From Tetraselmis striata (Eukaryota; Chlorophyta; Chlorodendrophyceae; Chlorodendrales; Chlorodendraceae), in contig VCJN01002494.1 of assembly GCA_006384855.1 (NCBI GenBank), forward strand, positions 1-64,000: 64,000 nucleotides of DNA, written 5' to 3'. The notes below the pieces were generated by a model. That model saw nothing but the letters and a program-made list of their open reading frames with translations. It did no database searches and was not told the DNA's origin. Positions 10,139-18,961 of this stretch are shown here, one piece after another. A program made the translations under genes and the position numbers. Each line of letters opens with the position of its first letter. Within the stretch, counting starts at the first letter, position 1.

Positions 10139-10686
10139 CTCCCATTCACCTGTGAAGGGCACAGAATTTCGCACGTAAGGGCGACCGAGTGCGTTGATTT
10201 GCGTTACCTGGACCACGGTCGTTAAGGATGCGACCGGCGCTTACCTTACATGTGACCCAGCAGCACGAAACTGTGCGCCTCGATCCGATGCCTCGTTTGC
10301 GCCGCCTACCAGCCTAAGCGGGCAGCGCTGAGTCGTCTTGCACTCTTGCAGTCCCGCTCCTCTGCGACAGCACCGGCAGGGCAAGGGTAAGTGTGTGCCG
10401 GATTCCGGGGCGTTGACCGGACCGGATCGCGGACGTTAAAACTTCTGACTAAACTTACTACCTGGTAGGTGTTGAGGTTGCAGAAGGCCTCTGCCCAACG
10501 CCCATGCGTCGCCCGAACGTCGCAAGGCGCGCTTCCGTCCACCCGCACTCGCCTCGCCTGCCACGGCACACGCACGGTACGGATAATAGAGAATCTCTTG
10601 GGCGTTGACCCGGCGAGATCGCGGCAGATACAGGGAGAACCGGCACTTACCGGGCAACTCAGGCAGCGGATTGAGGACGGAGCGGC
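10139..10686 (-). promoter_or_regulatory. Probable 5' leader of the XPG-SWIM gene with introns
   Basis: On the minus strand a consensus donor (CCCG|GTAAGTGCC) lies near 10650, another (CACCTACCAG|GTAGTAAG) near 10467, and a third (GTCCAG|GTAACG) near 10208, followed by the acceptor just before the ATG at 10138. This suggests a spliced 5' untranslated leader or short upstream coding exons. The exact arrangement cannot be settled without transcripts. Confidence 0.4.
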
Positions 10687-10935
10687 TCAGTGACCGCCCG
10701 CTTGAGCATCGCTGGCGCGCCTCAGGCCCAGCGCCTCGCTCACGTCGCCCACGTACCTGACGTCACGAAACCCGCAGTCCAAGGGTTGGGGTTTGCCCTT
10801 GGAGTGCTTTATGAGGCAGGATCGTGGGAGATGTCGGCACAACAGGCACTTGCGGATGGGCGAGGCGCGGCGAGTTCTGTGCGCCGTGTGTCTCGCCGCG
10901 CAGCTTTTGAACTGCTTGCCGCCTCCTCGCAACAC
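10687..10935 (-). CDS. Small Cys-containing open frame inside the transposon, uncertain
   Basis: A minus-strand frame of 82 codons contains RKCLLCRHLPRSCLIKH and a lysine/proline segment, then stops just before the 5' leader of the nuclease gene. The CxxC plus third cysteine hints at a small zinc-binding peptide, and the composition is more protein-like than the antisense frames. No family is recognised. It might be a third element protein, an upstream exon of the nuclease gene, or chance. It lies beside the subterminal inverted repeat. Confidence 0.3.
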   Translation of the reverse strand: MLRGGGKQFKSCAARHTAHRTRRASPIRKCLLCRHLPRSCLIKHSKGKPQPLDCGFRDVRYVGDVSEALGLRRASDAQAGGH

Positions 10936-10950
10936 TGCGACCCAATAATC
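10935..10950 (-). promoter_or_regulatory. Right subterminal inverted repeat
   Basis: Exact inverted copy of the 16-bp block at 5116-5131. It sits 61 bp from the right end against 51 bp on the left. Candidate binding site for element proteins. Confidence 0.6.
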
Positions 10951-10978
10951 CAGCCTCCACTGGCCGGGGTGCCAAAAA

Positions 10979-11011
10979 GCTAGTACTTAAGCGTTATTGT
11001 GGAAAAACTCT
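10979..11011 (-). repeat. Right terminal inverted repeat of the transposon
   Basis: Exact reverse complement of 5065-5097 and followed by AT (11012-11013), matching the AT before the left repeat. Confidence 0.93.
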
Positions 11012-11135
11012 ATACCCGTTCCCCGCCCAAGCCTGCTAGATAAAACAATAAAACCGGAGTTTATAATCGTTGGATGGGGGGATCATTGGTAACTTGCTTG
11101 GGGATTAGTGGTAGCGCGTTCTTGGGTGAGAGGGC

Positions 11136-11226
11136 GGGGGGGGGGGGGGGGGGGGGGGGTTGGACGGCGGAAGGGTAGACCTACAATGCGGGTACCTGGT
11201 GAGAAGCCCCCCCCCCCCCCCCCCCC
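11136..11226. repeat. Long G tract followed by long C tract, potential hairpin
   Basis: A run of more than 20 G ends near 11159, and a run of about 17 C follows at about 11210-11226, separated by roughly 50 bp. The two could pair as a long G:C hairpin, or the G run could form a quadruplex. The rest of 11012-11360 shows no gene. Confidence 0.7.
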
Positions 11227-11360
11227 TTCACCCTCCCCCCGCCCCCTGCCCGGCCGCCGCCACCGCTCCCACCATAAACTATTTCTAGAGCTGAATTATG
11301 GCGAGCATGCGTGCGTGTGTTCCACCTTCTAAACGGCAGTATGGTGCTGATAACCAATGG

Positions 11361-11636
11361 TGGGTGGATGCACAGAGCTGTGTCCACCTATCTTGCTAGC
11401 ATGTATGTGACGACAAGAACAAGAGACTTATTTGCTGGTGAGACCGAAGAAGTGAGCTTACAAGGGGCTGTAGCACATCTCAGGCTCTAGCGAGCTGGAG
11501 CTCCAAGCGGGTCATGCATAGGTAGTACCGATACGGCGCGCGCGCCCGCATGCTAATTGCTTGCTTCCCCGCGCTAATCCGTTGATAGCAGCAGCGCAGC
11601 ATGACACATCTATGCATCATTGTAATCTATATAACA
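11361..11636 (-). repeat. 3' LTR of the Copia element
   Basis: Aligns with 17231-17531 through blocks 'cttgctagc', 'gaagtgagcttaca', 'agtaccgatacggcg', 'cccgc..atgctaatt' and 'tgcatcattgtaatctat'. Several short indels separate the copies. In element orientation it begins TGTTATATAG at 11636. Confidence 0.8.
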
Positions 11637-11790
11637 GACGACACAAGCATGTGGTGTATGTCCATGCCTAGCAGGTCGCCGACAAGTTGTCGGAGGTGCA
11701 TCGCCTCATGCACAGCGAGAATGAGGGCGGAGTACTCCGCCTCCATGGAGGAGACGGCAACGACATTGTGGAGTTTTGACTTCTAGCTCA
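11637..11790 (-). pseudogene. Copia RNase H C-terminal fragment
   Basis: The minus strand reads KLHNVVAVSSMEAEYSALI, then LRQLVGDLLG. This is the SS-x-EAEY-x-AL motif that ends Copia RNase H, with the 3' LTR directly downstream. A stop lies upstream of the fragment, so it is not part of an intact polyprotein. This locates the end of the internal coding region and fixes the element's orientation. Confidence 0.75.
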
Positions 11791-11997
11791 CGGTGCCGTA
11801 CTCACCAAGGAAGAAGAGGTACCCGGACTTGGACCTCCGAGTCTCAAAGTCGCGGGCGTGGTCGGAGTCGTAGTTGCAGAGCCGATGCATACTGCCATGT
11901 GAGCCGCCGAGCGTAAGCCCCTTATGCCGAGTGCCCTCGAGCATCTGCCTGCCTTTTTAAGAGCGTTCATATGCTTTACGGAGGGCTGCTTCTGCAC

Positions 11998-12971
11998 CTA
12001 GCCCATGATGCTGAGGGCCGAGCTGATGTCCGGGCGAGTGCCGCAGCCGATGAAGAGCAGCTTGCCCAATAACGAAGCGTACGCCTCCCTGTCTTCAACA
12101 CCCAGTGAGGGGGATTCGGGGGCAGTCTCGGGGAGCATGTTCCGATAGTAGTATTTATCCATGGGCAGGGCAACATGGTAGCAATCAAACAGTTCGAACT
12201 CATGCAGAATATCACCAATCTTGCTGGACTGATTGAGAGTCGAGGTGCGATCGGCTATTTTTGTTCCTATTGACCCACCTACCCCGCAGAAACTGCAAGT
12301 CACCCAAACACTCAGAGATCTTGAAGCGTCGCTTCAACTACCGCTTGATCGGGGCTGTCTAAATGGGGCAGGTGAATGCCAGAGGCATGTCATCCAAGTA
12401 GAGGCCCGGCATGGCAATGGCGCCATCCATACGATTATAACAGTACATGCAAGGGTCTTTGACGCAGCGGATCTAGCCGCTGTCGGCAAGCCACTTGCTG
12501 ATCAGCTTGTACTATTTTTGGGAGGCTGCTTGAGGACATAGAGGGAGTTGAGCCGTTGCAAGACTCGTTTAGACCCATCACTGAACCCCTTGCTTGGGCA
12601 AGTACATCACCTTCTTCTGATCGGAGTGTAGGAAGGCAGTGTCAACATTGAGTTGATGCAGCCCCATGTCCACTGCAACAACGATGGTCAACATGACACG
12701 GAGACCCGAGTGCCGGATCACATGTGAGAAGATACATCTATAGTCTACATCCGCATGCTGACGACTCCAACCTTTAAGCAACCAGTACGGCCTTGAACTT
12801 GGCGACTACGCCGCCATGGTCATGTTTATTTTGGAAGACCCAATTGCAATTCATCGCCTTTCGCCCCGAGGGAACGAAGGTCAACCAGTTCGGCATCATA
12901 GGAGCCGTTGGCAATCTGAGCGGCATACTCCTTCGAGGTGCCAATTTGCCACTCCTTGGCATGAGGGTCAA
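11998..12971 (-). pseudogene. Copia reverse transcriptase remnants
   Basis: Minus-strand frames carry, in order, MNCNWVFQNKHDHGGVV (12774-12971), VAVDMGLHQLNVDTAFLH (12578-12781) and, nearer RNase H, YASLLGKLLFIGCGTRPDI (11998-12303). These match the K-x-NCKWVFK, DVKTAFL and LLG-x-L-Y-x-x-x-TRPD landmarks of Copia polymerase. The pieces lie in different frames with stops between them, so no active enzyme can be made. The catalytic YVDD segment was not found, probably lost in the damaged stretch between 12303 and 12578. Confidence 0.8.
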
Positions 12972-13100
12972 TGACTACCTCAGTGCAGGTGCGTGGCTCG
13001 GACACATCCTTGGCAGCCAAAAGGACAACCACTTAACCACCGGGCAGGTGAGCCTCCGCAAGCACTACTGTTGTCCAGTCATCACCAATGCCTGCCCGCA

Positions 13101-13667
13101 TTATCTGAAAGTCGTTACGAACCCGCGCAGGGAGATGGCGAGCTCGGATAGGGCGTCCACCGGACTCATGCTCAGGAATTCTGCAGTGTACGTCGACATG
13201 ATCCTCAGCAATAACATAGCCATAACGTCGGCCATTGCCATCGCTGTCCCCATCAGCGTTATCCTTAGATTCAAGCTGAATGTCAGAGGAAAAGCTTGGC
13301 GGGGTGAGTTGCTGAAGCCCGGTGTGCTCTCATTAAGGCGCAGATGGACAGTGTTGACAATACGGCATGTGGCCAGGTTGTAGATTTTATACCCGACAGA
13401 GTCCTTATCACAGCCAACCATCACACCGCAATATGACTTCACATCCATCTTGCTGCACTCATTGTGAGGAATTTCGACCAAAATCCGCACAACCAAACAC
13501 ATGAGCACCACCGACATTCGGTATCCGCCATGATTCCAGAAGACACGGAACTCCTCGAATTGTCGGCAACCCTGTTGTAGGTGCGCTCCCTCACTACCCA
13601 GTTGGCAGCTGAGAATGCCAAAGTCCACATCCATATATGCACATTTATGGCGTGCCTCATGGTGCAT
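13101..13667 (-). pseudogene. Copia integrase C-terminal remnant
   Basis: The 188-codon minus-strand frame contains ECSKMDVKSYCGVMVGCD followed by VGYKIYNLATCRIVNTVHLR. This is the KLDPKS-G-x-LVGYD...GYRI pattern of the region downstream of the Copia integrase core. Frames before and after are disrupted. The catalytic core of the integrase and the protease were not recognised in 13700-15400. Confidence 0.7.
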
Positions 13668-15411
13668 GCTGCCGCCCTAAGTACCGCAGCTGCGGCCTCT
13701 CAGCCTTGCCCGACATGTTGTGTTGATGTGGAGTTGACCATTGTGGGCCAAACCCCTCATATGTCACCGAAATCTCTTGCACATACTCAGCAAAGAAGGA
13801 GGCCAGGAGGGATATGGTTATTCGAACTTGAGCAATGACGCAAAACAAGGTTTGTCACCATTATGTAAATGATGCTGAAATCTGATCTTACGCAGAATTA
13901 TGCGCAGATGCCGCTCAACCTCACATGTTAAGTTGTACTTGAGTTATCCGAGTCATTGATTATTTGTGTAATGATGAGCAAGTGACAAGCAATGCACAGC
14001 GCAGCCCATGTGGAGATAACACCCGGATTGGCCCCCATAGTCGACAGAGAAGCGTTGGAGCGGGACATCACCTTCGCATGCTGTTTGTTCCGCGGCGCTG
14101 CGCATGCGTTGTTCACTAGGCAATCAGCATGACATAGATGATGTATGTAGTCTGATATTACAAGGAAACTTAGGGATGCTAGTCACCGCATGTCCATATT
14201 GCTGCATCTGATGGCCATCCAAGTGTAGGTGGCACAGCTTTCCATGCCATATGACAGAGAGAGTCTGACTATGATAGCAATGTAACATGATCTATGCCAT
14301 ATCTGAGCCTGACCCCGCCTCATCAGTTTCAGCAATATCAAAAGTGCCCGAGGCCTCGGTTACAACAGCAAAGGCTTCGGGCAAACTCGCCGCAGTGGCG
14401 CACTGCCTCTGCATGGTCCGGATAGCTCTCAAGGAAGTTCTCATCCGGGCCAAGTAGGATGTACAAGCCGTTCTCCACTTTTATGCCCGTCATGCATGCA
14501 TCCATCATCACCAACCCGTATAGTCTTTAGACTTGGGATAAATATGAAGGTCATGTCCCGATGTTGTTGAAACTATGACTAATGGCCAAGTTACCGGGCG
14601 ACCCAATTATTGTAATAATAGGGCAGAAGTGTAAATATATGTTCTCTCGACAAACTCGCAGCCCACAGTCGCAAGAGGAAATGCAACCTCGACTGTCCTA
14701 ATCCATGCGATGCCGACGTCCACACCGGAAACTGAGCGTTCCCCCTTCAGATATCGCAGAGTTTTGAACTCGTCGCGATGGGCGGTAAGGCTCAGATTGC
14801 AGCCCCATCCCTGACGCCCCATCGAGCACACCGAACCGATGCACCGCTAGTGCCGCTCGAGTTAGTAGTAACATCAATCCTATAGTGAGATCGAGTCGCC
14901 ACAAAGGCTGTGGGTGGACTACGACTTCGGCTGGGTGTGTTGGTAAAAGTCGGAGCGACCCCCCCCCCCCCCCCCCCCCCGCCGGCCGCCCCCCCCCCCC
15001 CCCCCCCCCTCCCCCACGGCGGAGCTACGGCAGGTTCGACGGGTCGACTAGGCTCAACTGGCTCGAACGATGTTGTAGGTGGGTTCGGCAACGTCCGTAC
15101 TACTTCCTCATGTTCGGCCTGATCGATGGCCGCGAAATCGCGATGTCCTCCTCCTCGTCCGCAACACCGAGATCGTCGTCACACTCATCCACTGCGGTGA
15201 GGTGTGCAGTTGCTCCACTAGCGGGCAGCTAGTCCTTGCGGCCGTACTGCTTGTTCAGAAAGGCACGCCTATCGTCATAGTCCCTGCTCAGGATGTGAAG
15301 CTTTGGATTCACGACTGCCATTATGGTTCCGGGATTCACACCTGCTGAAGCTTTCCGCAGTGAAGGAGGTCATGGGTGATTTTCTCCGTCCCCCGCCTCG
15401 CTGACCGGCAG

Positions 15412-16638
15412 TTATGAAGGCTTCCGGTGCGACGATAGTGTGCTTGCTGCGGCTGCCACATGATGATCCCGAAGATTTACCGACATGCACAAGGAGGCGG
15501 TCGCCGATGCGGCGCGGGTCCAGTAGCTCGCGGACGCCGTCATTATTGGCAGTGAGCACAACTCACCAAGACCGATGGCATGTTGGCCAGCCGGCAATCC
15601 ACTGAACATGACAAGCCCAAGAAAGTGCTCACGCATGAGTGTCTGGCCGGCAAGTAACATACCGGTGACCGAGTCATTCAGCTCGCGAAAGGCTTTGTGC
15701 TTCGCGGCGACAAAGTCCTTTATACTTTGTTTGCCATGGTCGAGCTTGCCGAGAAGGTTGTCACCCAGCTCAACGCTGCGAGCCGCATAGTAGCGGCCGA
15801 ACTTCTCTTGTAGGATGGTCCAAGCGAGTGCTCCTCTGTTGTCAGCCGAGCGAGGCGGCATCTCCAAAAGAGTGTCCATGCCATGCTTGCACTTATGCAT
15901 ACTCATAGTGAGCATGTTGAAAAGACCATTCTGCGCACCACAACAGTCGACACCATGGTGTCCGGTGGGAAGTGAGGCATGGTATAGGAGATGCATGGCC
16001 TTGATGCCAAACCACACTAGACAAAGATATTCCACTCGGTCATAGAAAGATGTTTCGCGAAAACTCGAAATTCTCACGAGCGAGCGTCGTTTGCACTATA
16101 CCCTAACCGGCCCCGCTACGGGAGACCGCGGCGCGGCCACCCGACTCGATTTCGAATGGAGAAAGAGTATGACAACTTGAACTACTAAGTAGTGCGAGTG
16201 ACAGCTGCAGCTGAAACTGTCGGCGGAGCCGGCCTCCGCGCTGCGAGTTTGGAAACGGAGATTGGAGCTTACCGAGCCTCTATCTCGTCGTATTTGCCGA
16301 ACATGTGCGAGGTATACTCGGCACCACGCACGTGACTGATCCTTGCCAATGCGATTCCTCGTATTGACCTCATCGTCTCGATGGGGTTGGAGGATGGCAG
16401 ATTTGCCAGCCTAGAGCTCACTAAGTTGCCGCTTGTGATGCTGTTGCCACCTCTTCAACAAGTCGTTGTCGGCTGCTGCCAACACAAGGTGTGTTTTGGT
16501 CGGCATGAATGCCACGGCTACTACGGGTGCCATGTTTACCCGAAGGTCCTCGACTGGTTTGACGACTGCCACGCTCCGATCACGAGTAGTGAAGCCGGGA
16601 GGAGGTGAGATTGAGGAGTCGTTGTCGTTTCCCGCCAT
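15412..16638 (-). pseudogene. Copia gag remnant
   Basis: An N-terminal piece begins MAGNDNDSSISPPPGF at 16638. A second frame (16077-15412) holds the gag core: ALAWTILQEKFGRYYAAR, LGDNLLGKLDHGKQSIKDFV, HFLGLVMFSGLPAGQ. These fit the UBN2-type gag pattern (AW-x-x-L, then L-x-L, then LL-x-GLP). A stop and frame change separate the two pieces, and no intact zinc knuckle was found downstream. Confidence 0.75.
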
Positions 16639-17230
16639 TGGACGAACCCAGAGGGTGTCATGTGCAACTCAGTCGACTGTGTACTGTGCGGGAATGCGTT
16701 AGCGACGGCCCAAGAAAGGTCCGTACCGCCGACCCTTCGCCCTTCGCCGAGGGAAGCCATGCTCTCACGACTCCTTTTCATACCATCGGTAGATGCACAT
16801 GCGAGCATGAAAGCACCTGATGCTGTCATATGTCATGACGCTAATTGAGCCGACGTGCAACATGTTGTCATGCCATCGCCACTCCGTCCCACCCGGTGCC
16901 CCCACCTGTTCCCGCTGGTTACCTGATAGTGCCACCTATGTGATAGCTCCGGCTGTCCTAGACGAGGTCGTACCAAGGATGATGAGGATGATGATGTGGT
17001 TGGAGACCTCAAGTGGGTTGGAACGTCGACACCACGAGTCCGTCCAACAATGAGACTGCGAATGTGTCTCGTAGTCTGCTCCGCGTATGCACGGACAAGT
17101 TTGTAAAGTCCTAGGCCGCTCCGAATCATGTGCTCTCAGCTCGCCCGTTTAACGCCACTCGATAGGCGACGGACTTGTGTCTGGCTAGCTGTAAAGCCTC
17201 TAACAATGCACAGCCTCGGAGGTCCCATCT

Positions 17231-17531
17231 TGAGTTGTGATGCGCATAGCTCTGTCCATTTGTCTTGCTAGCGTGAGTGTGACAACAAGAGCAAGACTAT
17301 GCGGGTGCGACCAATGAAAGAAGTGAGCTTACATGCTGGGGCGGGAGCACACTACTCACATATGAGTTTCCAACGAGCTAGAGCTCCTGCTAGCGGGCCA
17401 ACATATGCATAGCCAGTACCGATACGGCGTGCACGCCCGCGGCATGCTAATTTGTTGTCGCGCGCGTTCGCACGCTAATTTGTTGATAACAACCAATGAC
17501 ACAGCTATGCATCATTGTAATCTATATAACA
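17231..17531 (-). repeat. 5' LTR of the Copia element
   Basis: Partner of 11361-11636. In element orientation it starts TGTTATATAG at 17531, with the candidate primer-binding site just inside its other end. Confidence 0.8.
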
Positions 17532-17687
17532 AGCCGAGATAAGCAATCCGTGTCAGTCATCTGTCGTCAACAATGGCTGTCGGTGCGGTGGACCGGGGGG
17601 TGGTCCGCTCTGCGCGCTTTTGGCCCCATTGGCCCGATCATTTGCGCCGTGCGGTGCGTGGCCGATCGAGCCGCTCGAAAGCCGGGG

Positions 17688-17918
17688 TGCGACAGTCTCA
17701 ACAGGATAGAGACCGCAGGGACAAACAAAGGTGGGTGTGCAGTGGTGGTGCAAAGGCGAGAGGCTACAGTGTTTTTCAGCATAGAACAATTGTTGTTTAA
17801 CACAACGCTTACCACACGGCAGCATTATACAGTACATATACTCGTAGTCTCAGGTACACATTGTACTAGTACACACAGGTACTAACTCGTAGTACATCGT
17901 ACTCGTATAATTGTCACA
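17688..17918 (-). repeat. 3' LTR of the TRIM element
   Basis: 231 bp identical to 18045-18275 as far as I can read it. Confidence 0.9.
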
Positions 17919-17944
17919 CTACATTCCGCCCCCCCTGCGAGAAT

Positions 17945-18044
17945 TCAATTCTCGACATCAGCGGGGTTCGAACTGGTGAACCTTACATCAGGATGCTGGC
18001 GCCTTGTAACAATTGAGGCGGTATCAATCCGGCTCCGAAGCCAG
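17945..18044 (-). other. tRNA-like segment and primer-binding site inside the TRIM
   Basis: On the minus strand the internal region reads like a degenerate tRNA: a D-arm-like GCCTCAATTGTTACAAGGC, a loop CATCCTGATGTAAGG and a B-box-like AGTTCGAACCCCG. The stems do not pair well, so this is not a functional tRNA gene. A similar D-arm-like hairpin occurs at about 38870-38895. Confidence 0.35.
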
Positions 18045-18275
18045 TGCGACAGTCTCAACAGGATAGAGACCGCAGGGACAAACAAAGGTGGGTGTGCAGT
18101 GGTGGTGCAAAGGCGAGAGGCTACAGTGTTTTTCAGCATAGAACAATTGTTGTTTAACACAACGCTTACCACACGGCAGCATTATACAGTACATATACTC
18201 GTAGTCTCAGGTACACATTGTACTAGTACACACAGGTACTAACTCGTAGTACATCGTACTCGTATAATTGTCACA
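18045..18275 (-). repeat. 5' LTR of the TRIM element
   Basis: 231 bp identical to 17688-17918; the primer-binding site lies immediately inside it. Confidence 0.9.
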
Positions 18276-18279
18276 GGGG

Positions 18280-18961
18280 TAGCTCATTAGAACAAGTGTA
18301 AAGAAGAGCTTTCCGGGGCTAGAGGGACCGGCAGGGGCCCCTCTGAGGCCCACATTGTGTCGTTATCATTAGTTTAATGCTTAAAACGCGTTAACCGTCT
18401 CCCAACGTTCGGGAGCAAGAACACTTTGGTACATTATCTGCACTTCGCTATGTGTTGACTACGGCGGGGATGCAGGGCCTTAGCACAATTAACTTTTTGG
18501 TTACAGGGAGAGCGTCCTTAGCACAATTCCGGCGGCGGTACCTGTACCTGCTAGGTGGGTCCCAAAACATGCGACCGTACGGATATGGGGTTTGTTCCCA
18601 ACATTTATTTCTTTCCCGTTCAGCCGCGCGTCTTTTCCCTCTCGAAAGAGTTTCCTTTTTCCCGCCTGCCGCGCCGCGCCGGTGAATACTGCTTCTTAAT
18701 CTCGCAGATACCCGTACCTGATGTACGTGTCTATACGGCACCCAGCGCTCCGACAAACTCGAAAGCATGCGAGAGTCGTGATGGGGTTGGTCGTTTTTCG
18801 TCGCGAAGCAGTGCGCAATAAGCAGCTCGCTTCCTTGCATGTCCGCTGCGTATACGCATTCCGATGCTTCCCAGGTCACCAGTAGGTACACTTTAGCTCT
18901 GGTTACATGCGCGTGACGCGTGGCCTCGTACTCGGCGCAACAGGCGCGCGGTTTAGTCGGC
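18280..18961. other. Intergenic, presumed promoter side of the 18962 gene
   Basis: No convincing gene. It contains 'aggtacctgtacctg'-type words also seen near 1700 and 25440. No TATA box or initiator could be assigned. Confidence 0.4.

Larger units (their letters stand above)
5065..11011 (+). mobile_element. Intact-looking ISL2EU-like DNA transposon, 5.95 kb
   Basis: The element is bounded by perfect 33-bp terminal inverted repeats (5065-5097 and 10979-11011, outer bases AGAGTTTTTCCAC) and flanked on both sides by the dinucleotide AT (5063-5064 and 11012-11013), read as a 2-bp target duplication. It encodes a DDE transposase on the plus strand (5354-7276) and an XPG-like nuclease/SWIM finger gene on the minus strand (10138-7286), tail to tail with stops 9 bp apart. 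AT duplications and a THAP plus IS5/Harbinger-type transposase fit the ISL2EU group as I know it. In that group the accessory nuclease I recall is YqaJ-like, not XPG-like. Perfect TIRs, an open transposase frame and complete catalytic residues suggest recent activity. Confidence 0.88.
11361..17531 (-). mobile_element. Degenerate Copia-type LTR retrotransposon
   Basis: Two diverged direct repeats (11361-11636 and 17231-17531) enclose minus-strand remnants in Copia order: gag, integrase C-terminus, reverse transcriptase, RNase H. In element orientation both LTRs start TGTTATATAG. A possible primer-binding site starting TGGGACCTCC lies three bases inside the 5' LTR (about 17212-17227). No clear polypurine tract or target duplication was found. 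The coding frames are broken by stops and frameshifts, and LTR divergence indicates an old insertion. Two C tracts of about 20 bases lie between gag and integrase (14961-15009). Confidence 0.85.
17688..18275 (-). mobile_element. Complete TRIM (miniature LTR) retrotransposon, 588 bp
   Basis: Two identical 231-bp direct repeats (17688-17918 and 18045-18275) flank only 126 bp. In minus orientation each repeat runs from TGTGACAATTATACG to GACTGTCGCA, so TG...CA ends are present. One base inside the 5' LTR lies TGGCTTCGGAGCCGG (about 18043-18027), a plausible tRNA primer-binding site. Just before the 3' LTR is a purine-rich AGGGGGGGCGGAATG. GGGG flanks both sides (17684-17687, 18276-18279) and may be a 4-bp target duplication. 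There is no coding capacity, so mobilisation would need proteins from another element. LTR identity implies a very recent insertion. Confidence 0.85.

Noticed and set aside
11361-17531. Active Copia element
   Set aside because: LTRs are diverged with indels, all polyprotein domains are frameshifted, and neither target duplication nor polypurine tract could be found.
17945-18044. Functional tRNA gene on the minus strand
   Set aside because: A- and B-box-like motifs are present but the anticodon and T stems do not pair; better explained as internal sequence of a TRIM element.
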